DNA of 16,909 nucleotides, from contig JAHIZN010000006.1 of NCBI GenBank assembly GCA_018814245.1, forward strand, positions 1 through 16,909, given 5' to 3'. The DNA comes from a bacterium (GTDB taxonomy: Bacteria > UBA9089 > CG2-30-40-21). This document shows, one piece after another, positions 13,062 through 16,909 of the stretch; positions within the stretch are counted from its first letter, which is position 1; the number at the start of each line of letters is the position of its first letter. The notes under the pieces are model-generated. The model worked only from the letters and a program-made list of their open reading frames with translations. It ran no database searches and had not been told where the DNA came from. The position numbers were made by a program, and so were the translations under genes.

Positions 13062-13901
13062 CTATATCGTCCCTTCACAATGTCTGTTCGCATAGCAGCA
13101 AAGGTTCACTGCCACAGGCAAGCTGGCAATATGTGTTGCACAGGTTTCTATATTCACGCTCAGGGCAGTAGGTGAGCCTCCAAGCCCTGCAGGTCCTATC
13201 CGCAGCTTATTGATCTTTTCTAACAATTTATGCTCAATCTCGGCGATATGAGGTTCAGGGTGTGTTTTTCCTATCTGTCGTAACAGTGCCCTTTTTGCCA
13301 ACAACGGGGCAACCTCAAAGCTGCCGCCGATACCTACACCAATAATTAATGGTGGACAGGAAAATGCTCCCACCTGTTTTACATGCATGACAATAGTACT
13401 GACTATTTCATTTATGCCATCTGATGGTTTGAACATCCAGAGGCTACTCATATTTTCCCCGCCGCTTCCCTTCGGCATAACAATTAACTTTAAGGAGGAA
13501 CCCTTAACTATTCTGGTATGAATCATAACAGGGGTATTGTCCCCTGTATTTTTTCGTGTAATAGGGTCAGCCACCACTGATTTACGGAGATAAGCATCAT
13601 GATAAGCCCTTCTGACCCCATTATTTATAGCCTCTTCTATGCCTCCGTCTATAACCATTACATCCTGTCCTATATCCAAAAAAACAACAACAATCCCTGT
13701 ATCCTGGCATATCGGCACACTTGTTTGTTCAGCCAGTTCTACATTTTCAACCAGGATCGATAGAATATCCATCTGTCTGCCTGTAGAGTGAATCAAAGCA
13801 TTATCAAGGCATTGCTTAATATCTTCAGATATAGAGCAATTAGCCTTAATACACAGTTGATAGGTAAGTTTGTCTATTTCAGACGCATGTATCGTTCGCA
13901 A
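13062..13901 (-). CDS. Fumarate hydratase class I, alpha subunit
   Basis: The catalytic N-terminal-type subunit, which holds the [4Fe-4S] cluster. Candidate cluster cysteines are in VPICQDTGIVVVFLDIG, AFSCPPLIIGVGIGGSFE and NIETCATHIASLPVAVN. MPKGSGGENMSSLWMF and RIGPAGLGGSPTALSV are also typical. I set the start at TTG 13901 (MRTIHASEID) because it matches the family start and has GGGGTG just upstream. A GTG at 13913 would add four residues. Length is then 279, normal for the subunit. The oxygen-sensitive cluster suits an anaerobic or microaerobic lifestyle. A repeat element starts directly upstream of the coding region, and a terminator for pilT lies beyond it, so the fum genes must have their own promoter in or near that element; I could not identify one. 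Confidence 0.92.
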   Translation of the reverse strand: MRTIHASEIDKLTYQLCIKANCSISEDIKQCLDNALIHSTGRQMDILSILVENVELAEQTSVPICQDTGIVVVFLDIGQDVMVIDGGIEEAINNGVRRAYHDAYLRKSVVADPITRKNTGDNTPVMIHTRIVKGSSLKLIVMPKGSGGENMSSLWMFKPSDGINEIVSTIVMHVKQVGAFSCPPLIIGVGIGGSFEVAPLLAKRALLRQIGKTHPEPHIAEIEHKLLEKINKLRIGPAGLGGSPTALSVNIETCATHIASLPVAVNLCCYANRHCEGTI

Positions 13902-13915
13902 TATACACCCCACGG

Positions 13916-14083
13916 AAGCATTCAGTTATCAGCTGTCAGCCTTCAGCACCATCCCATACCCTTGTCGGTTGAGGGATGCAAGGCATTGTGACATAAGATG
14001 TAGGGGCAGACCTATGTGTCTGCCCTGATAATAACGGACAACCACAAGGATTATCCCTACAAAAGCAATCAATGAACGCTTAC
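13916..14083. repeat. MITE-like element E5 (AAGCGTTCAGC family)
   Basis: The left end AAGCATTCAGTTATCAGCTG continues TCAGCCTTCAGCACC as in E1, and a GGGATGCAAGGCATT segment also matches E1. The right end TGAACGCTTAC (14073-14083) is inverted. A different repeat (14000-14060) is inserted within. It starts within three bases of the possible GTG start of the fumarase alpha gene, so any fum promoter would have to lie inside it. No gene was seen. Confidence 0.82.
14000..14060. repeat. GTAGGGGCAGAC...CCCTAC repeat nested in E5
   Basis: GTAGGGGCAGAC, five bases and GTCTGCCC form a hairpin, followed by a tail through ACCACAAGGATTATCCCTAC that mirrors the GTAGGG end. It is related to the short hairpins at 199, 3751 and 10464, but with the longer form of the tail. 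Confidence 0.8.
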
Positions 14084-14107
14084 CGTTTCATAGTCGCTAA
14101 ATTTCAC

Positions 14108-14142
14108 AAAAAAATAGAGATGAGAGATTCCCCATCTCTATT
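14108..14142 (-). terminator. Rho-independent terminator of pilT
   Basis: Read on the minus strand: a 10-bp perfect stem AATAGAGATG / CATCTCTATT with a 10-base loop GGGAATCTCT, running into a seven-T tract. It lies about 95 bp past the pilT stop and is the only classic intrinsic terminator I found in the window. The stem is AT-rich, so strength is uncertain. Confidence 0.82.
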
Positions 14143-14157
14143 ATTATTCAGAATATA

Positions 14158-14229
14158 GAATACAGGAGTCAGAATTCAGAATAACACCAGAATCTGTATT
14201 CTGGCTCCTGAATTCTGACTCCTGTATTC
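14158..14229. repeat. CAGGAGTCAGAATTCAG inverted repeat after pilT
   Basis: A perfect 22-bp inverted repeat (14158-14179 and 14208-14229, core CAGGAGTCAGAATTC) encloses a second small hairpin CCAGAAT-CTGT-ATTCTGG (14187-14204). It sits between the pilT stop and its terminator. The same units occur at 16799-16862. Confidence 0.88.
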
Positions 14230-14236
14230 TTGTTTC

Positions 14237-15349
14237 CTAATAATCCATCATACTCGTCATATCACCAAAGACCAGACTTGCCTGTCCATAGGTTCCTTTA
14301 AGGGCAAGCCTTAGCTCGTCTGCATTTGGCACTGCAGACAATCCCTCTTCCATGGTAATGTCTCCACTATTGATAAGCTGAGCAACAGCCTGTGTTAATG
14401 TTTGCATCTTCCAGTATGTTCCTGAAGTTTCGATGACCTTTCTTATCCCTGATGTATTTCCCTTTTCAATAATATCCTTTATTAATGGATTATTGATCAT
14501 TATCTCTACAGCCGCTGCCCTTCCAGTACCATTAGCTCGTTTTAAGAGCCTCTGAGACACAACACCAAGCAGTGTCATGGATAATTGTATTCGCACCTGT
14601 TGCTGTTGGGATGCCGGAAAGATATCAATGATTCTATCCACTGTTTGAGTAGCATCATTGGTATGCAGCGTAGACAAAACTAAATGCCCTGTTTCTGCAG
14701 CACTAATAGCCGTAGCCACTGTTTCCAGATCACGCATCTCACCAATAAGAATAACATCAGGATCCTGCCTTAATGCCCGACGAAGTGCCTCACGGAAAGA
14801 TTTTGTATCCACTTCAATCTCTCGTTGCTCTATGGCAGCCATGTTATCCCGATGCAAGAATTCAATCGGGTCTTCAACAGTAATAATATGGCAATTTCGG
14901 GTAGAATTAATATAACCAACTATAGCAGCCAAGGTAGTCGACTTTCCAGAACCGGTAGGTCCTGTTACCAGCACCAAACCCTGTGGTCTTGTTGCTAATT
15001 CTTCTATAACAGGAGGCAGCCCCAGAGAATTTATTGCAGGAATCTCGTATGGCACCATCCTGACAACTGCACCCTGAACACCCCGTTGCTTAAAGGCATT
15101 TACCCTGAACCTTGCGACCCCTCTCAAGCTGTATGAGAAATCAGCATCGTACGACTCCTCAAACTTTTTTATCTGGTCATCATTCATCATTGAATAGATG
15201 AGATTTTTTACATCCTCAGGAGACAATCTGGGCATATCAAGCTGAGTAAGGGTTCCAGCAATTCTAAGTATAGGGGGTCTGGCTACCTTCAGGTACAGAT
15301 CCGAAGCTCGTTTATCTACCAACAAGTTAAGGAGTTCACTTATCTCCAT
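14237..15349 (-). CDS. pilT: Type IV pilus retraction ATPase PilT
   Basis: PilT is a cytoplasmic hexameric ATPase that powers pilus retraction and twitching motility. I take ATG 15349 (MEISELLNLLVDKRASDLYL): it matches the family start, has AGAGGTGG about nine bases upstream, and the alternative at 15376 would precede the predicted transcription start. The 370 residues show the N-terminal PAS-like domain, Walker A GPTGSGKST (130-138), the Asp box ITVEDPIEF (156-164), Walker B DPDVILIGE (196-204) and the His box ETGHLVLSTLHTNDA (219-233). The C-terminal AIRNLIR motif usual in PilT is not seen; MEEGLSAVPNADELRLALKG stands near its place, so a PilT-like paralogue such as PilU is possible. It has its own promoter and terminator and no pil neighbours here. 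Confidence 0.92.
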   Translation of the reverse strand: MEISELLNLLVDKRASDLYLKVARPPILRIAGTLTQLDMPRLSPEDVKNLIYSMMNDDQIKKFEESYDADFSYSLRGVARFRVNAFKQRGVQGAVVRMVPYEIPAINSLGLPPVIEELATRPQGLVLVTGPTGSGKSTTLAAIVGYINSTRNCHIITVEDPIEFLHRDNMAAIEQREIEVDTKSFREALRRALRQDPDVILIGEMRDLETVATAISAAETGHLVLSTLHTNDATQTVDRIIDIFPASQQQQVRIQLSMTLLGVVSQRLLKRANGTGRAAAVEIMINNPLIKDIIEKGNTSGIRKVIETSGTYWKMQTLTQAVAQLINSGDITMEEGLSAVPNADELRLALKGTYGQASLVFGDMTSMMDY

Positions 15350-15380
15350 TCGTAATTTCCACCTCTTAACAAACATCTAT

Positions 15381-15409
15381 ATATTACCATATAACATCAA
15401 ATTTGTCAA
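15381..15409 (-). promoter_or_regulatory. Sigma70-type promoter of pilT
   Basis: On the minus strand: TTGACA (15409-15404), an exact 17-base spacer, and TAATAT (15386-15381). The -35 is a perfect consensus and the -10 is one base from TATAAT-like form in most positions. Predicted transcription start is near 15374, leaving a leader of about 25 bases with the ribosome site of ATG 15349. Only 35 bp separate the -35 from the stop of the upstream gene. Confidence 0.85.
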
Positions 15410-15444
15410 GTATTTTTATGGTCTCCACTCTCCAGCCACCCTTG

Positions 15445-16626
15445 TCATAAACCACTGTCTGTCCACTTTCCCGGTATCTTCTGCCCACAATAAATACATT
15501 CCCCATCCTTAATAAAATACTCTAAGATTTTGAATCCAAACCTTCTGATAAGAAGTTTATTGCAATTTGCACAATAAGTATGTTCACCCGGATGACCAGG
15601 AATATTTCCGATATAAACATATTTCATCCCAACCTTGGTTGCTGTATTTCTCATTGCTTCCATGATAGCCGTTGGTGTTGGGGAAAGGTTTTTCAATTTG
15701 TGATATGGATAAAATCGGGCAAAGTGAATCGGGACATCATCACCCAGTTCATCCCTGATCCATTTACACATGCGTTCTGCATCAGCAACAAGGTCATTAT
15801 AGGTTGGCACAACCGTGTTGGTAATCTCTACATGTACCCCCTCTTTTTTTAATATTTTCAATGATTCAAGAACAGGGGCAAGCCTTCCTGCACTCATCTC
15901 ATGGTAGTATTTTTCTGTAAATCCTTTCATGTCAATATTTGCTGCATCTATATACAGACATAGTTTCTTTAATGGTTCCGGATTTATAAACCCATTTGAA
16001 TGATACACATTCTTTAATCCATTCTTTTTTGCCTCAATAGCAATATCCAGCATATATTCAAAAAATACTGTTGGTTCTGTGTAGGTATAGCCCATTGCCC
16101 GGCATTTATTTTTGATAGCACTGGAAACAATTTTTTTCGGGGTAAATTGAAGATTCGTGGTCTCCTCAGGGCTGCTCTGGGATATCTGCCAATTCTGGCA
16201 ATATTTACACTTAAAGGTACAGCCAGCCGTAGCCACAGAAAGACACTTGATCCCTGGAAGGAAATGAAACAAGGGATTTTTTTCGATTGGGTCAATATGC
16301 ACGGCACAGGGATTATCATAAGCAAGGGTAATGAGTTCACCATTCTTGTTCTCTCTTGCCTGACACCGTCCCCTCTCGCCTGAGGAAAGGGAGCATTTCC
16401 ATGGACAGAGAAGGCAGACAACTGACAGTGATGCTGCTTTGTCTGGTGCATAAAAGAGTGCCTTGTGTGGGGAAATATATCCCTTTTGAGAGGAAGCCCC
16501 TCTGTCAGAGGCAGCATCCCTGCTATTTAGATTCAATGTGTCTGCTATAGCAAAGGATGTGAATGTCCCCATGCCTGCCGAGATGGTTGCCATACAGGTA
16601 GTTTTAAGAAAATCCCTTCTATTCAT
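15445..16626 (-). CDS. AmmeMemoRadiSam-type radical SAM protein with Tat signal
   Basis: A radical SAM enzyme of the AmmeMemoRadiSam (AmrS, pyruvate formate-lyase-activating-like) group; its substrate is unknown. Key sites in the 393 residues: the cluster motif C136xxxC140xxC143 in AGCTFKCKYCQNWQIS, an N-terminal cysteine set (C71, C74, C78, C88 in CLLCPWKCSL...GRC), SNGFINPEPL, IDMKGF, and a C-terminal zinc-ribbon-like YCANCNKLLIRR...CIYCG. The start ATG 16626 gives MNRRDFLKTTCMATISAG, a twin-arginine export signal followed by a short hydrophobic stretch, with GGAG nine bases upstream. The frame runs open to 16887, but that extension is read from repeats. The MEMO1 and AMMECR1 partners are not in the window. 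Export would place the enzyme outside the cytoplasm, which is odd for this class. Confidence 0.9.
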   Translation of the reverse strand: MNRRDFLKTTCMATISAGMGTFTSFAIADTLNLNSRDAASDRGASSQKGYISPHKALFYAPDKAASLSVVCLLCPWKCSLSSGERGRCQARENKNGELITLAYDNPCAVHIDPIEKNPLFHFLPGIKCLSVATAGCTFKCKYCQNWQISQSSPEETTNLQFTPKKIVSSAIKNKCRAMGYTYTEPTVFFEYMLDIAIEAKKNGLKNVYHSNGFINPEPLKKLCLYIDAANIDMKGFTEKYYHEMSAGRLAPVLESLKILKKEGVHVEITNTVVPTYNDLVADAERMCKWIRDELGDDVPIHFARFYPYHKLKNLSPTPTAIMEAMRNTATKVGMKYVYIGNIPGHPGEHTYCANCNKLLIRRFGFKILEYFIKDGECIYCGQKIPGKWTDSGL

Positions 16627-16710
16627 CAAGTTCATCTCCATTTGGTAATTGCTCAATAACCTGTGGATGTTGCAAGCCACAATTAACAATAAGTAAACGA
16701 TTACAAGGGA

Positions 16711-16795
16711 AAGAGCCACAAAGGGTGTAAATATCGATGGGAAAGTTAACAAGACAAGGGTACATTTCTTAGAATTTACACCCTTTGTGGCTCTT
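16711..16795. repeat. 85-bp element with perfect 22-bp inverted repeats
   Basis: AAGAGCCACAAAGGGTGTAA(AT) at 16711-16732 is exactly mirrored at 16774-16795, around a 41-base centre with AACAAGACAAGGG. It lies about 85 bp upstream of the radical SAM gene, and its frame-compatible reading falsely lengthens that gene. One copy here. It is typical of a small palindromic mobile element, but no duplicated target is seen. Confidence 0.88.
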
Positions 16796-16798
16796 CCT

Positions 16799-16862
16799 CT
16801 GTATCTGTATTCTGTATTCTGAATTCTGTATTCTGAATTCTGACTCCTGTCTCCTGTATTCT
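16799..16862. repeat. TGTATTCTGAATTC tandem and CTCCTGTATTCTTG repeat
   Basis: TGTATTCTGAATTC occurs twice in tandem (16813-16826, 16827-16840), followed by TGACTCCTGTCTCCTGTATTC. The units match the arms at 14158-14229. The last 47 bases of the window (16863-16909) show no identifiable gene; they may include the end of an upstream one. Confidence 0.82.
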
Positions 16863-16909
16863 TGCTGTCTGAGCAGTTTAATCTCATGGAATTGCCACAG
16901 GATATTGAG

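Noticed and set aside
15350..15376. Longer pilT start at 15376
   Set aside because: It lies at or before the predicted transcription start from the 15381-15409 promoter, and the family N-terminus begins at ATG 15349.
16627..16887. N-terminal extension of the radical SAM protein with an apparent membrane segment
   Set aside because: The extension is read through two repeat elements; the Tat signal start at 16626 explains the protein.
1..16909. CRISPR array
   Set aside because: The repeats are palindromic, of different families and not regularly spaced by unique spacers; no cas genes.

Overview
The window is chromosomal DNA from a bacterium, probably a poorly sampled environmental lineage. 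Every recognisable gene lies on the minus strand. By eye the DNA is moderately AT-rich. The genes are mostly housekeeping genes and no rRNA, tRNA, phage or transposase gene was seen. A PilT ATPase, a two-subunit iron-sulfur fumarase, a butyryl-CoA-dehydrogenase-like enzyme with an EtfB, and an AmmeMemoRadiSam radical SAM protein fit an anaerobic or facultative, pilus-bearing bacterium. The phylum cannot be fixed from this sequence; the dense short palindromic repeats resemble those of uncultured candidate-phylum genomes, but that is an impression only.

Layout in the direction of transcription (right to left). (1) 16909-15445: a repeat-rich leader, then a Tat-signal radical SAM protein. (2) 15409-14108: pilT as a self-contained unit with a clear sigma70-type promoter and a rho-independent terminator. 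(3) 13901-12477: fumarase alpha and beta subunits. (4) 12492-11716: a partial tandem duplication of the fumB-ndk junction, then ndk. (5) 11364-3012: a fatty-acid and phospholipid synthesis cluster in near-canonical order: yceD (DUF177), rpmF, plsX, fabH, fabD, a small two-gene DUF4258/DUF2283 pair, fabG, acpP, fabF, rnc. (6) 3012-218: an acyl-CoA dehydrogenase whose start overlaps the rnc stop by one base, then etfB and trpF.

The genes of block 5 supply phosphate acyl transfer (PlsX), malonyl loading (FabD), chain initiation (FabH), elongation (FabF), ketoreduction (FabG) and the carrier (AcpP). No enoyl reductase or dehydratase is in the window. YceD, L32 and RNase III link the cluster to ribosome assembly and RNA processing.

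The most unusual feature is between and inside the genes. Most gaps of any size are filled by short inverted-repeat elements of at least eight kinds, often nested. They commonly begin next to a stop codon and end just before a Shine-Dalgarno. They have altered coding sequence: a 75-bp in-frame insertion-duplication inside fabD, a repeat-encoded tail on FabF, repeat-encoded C-termini on YceD, PlsX and the acyl-CoA dehydrogenase, and repeat-supplied stop codons for trpF, rpmF and fabH. I found no clearly new multi-gene system. The strongest candidates for a second look are this repeat-coding interplay and the toxin-antitoxin-like pair inside the fab operon.
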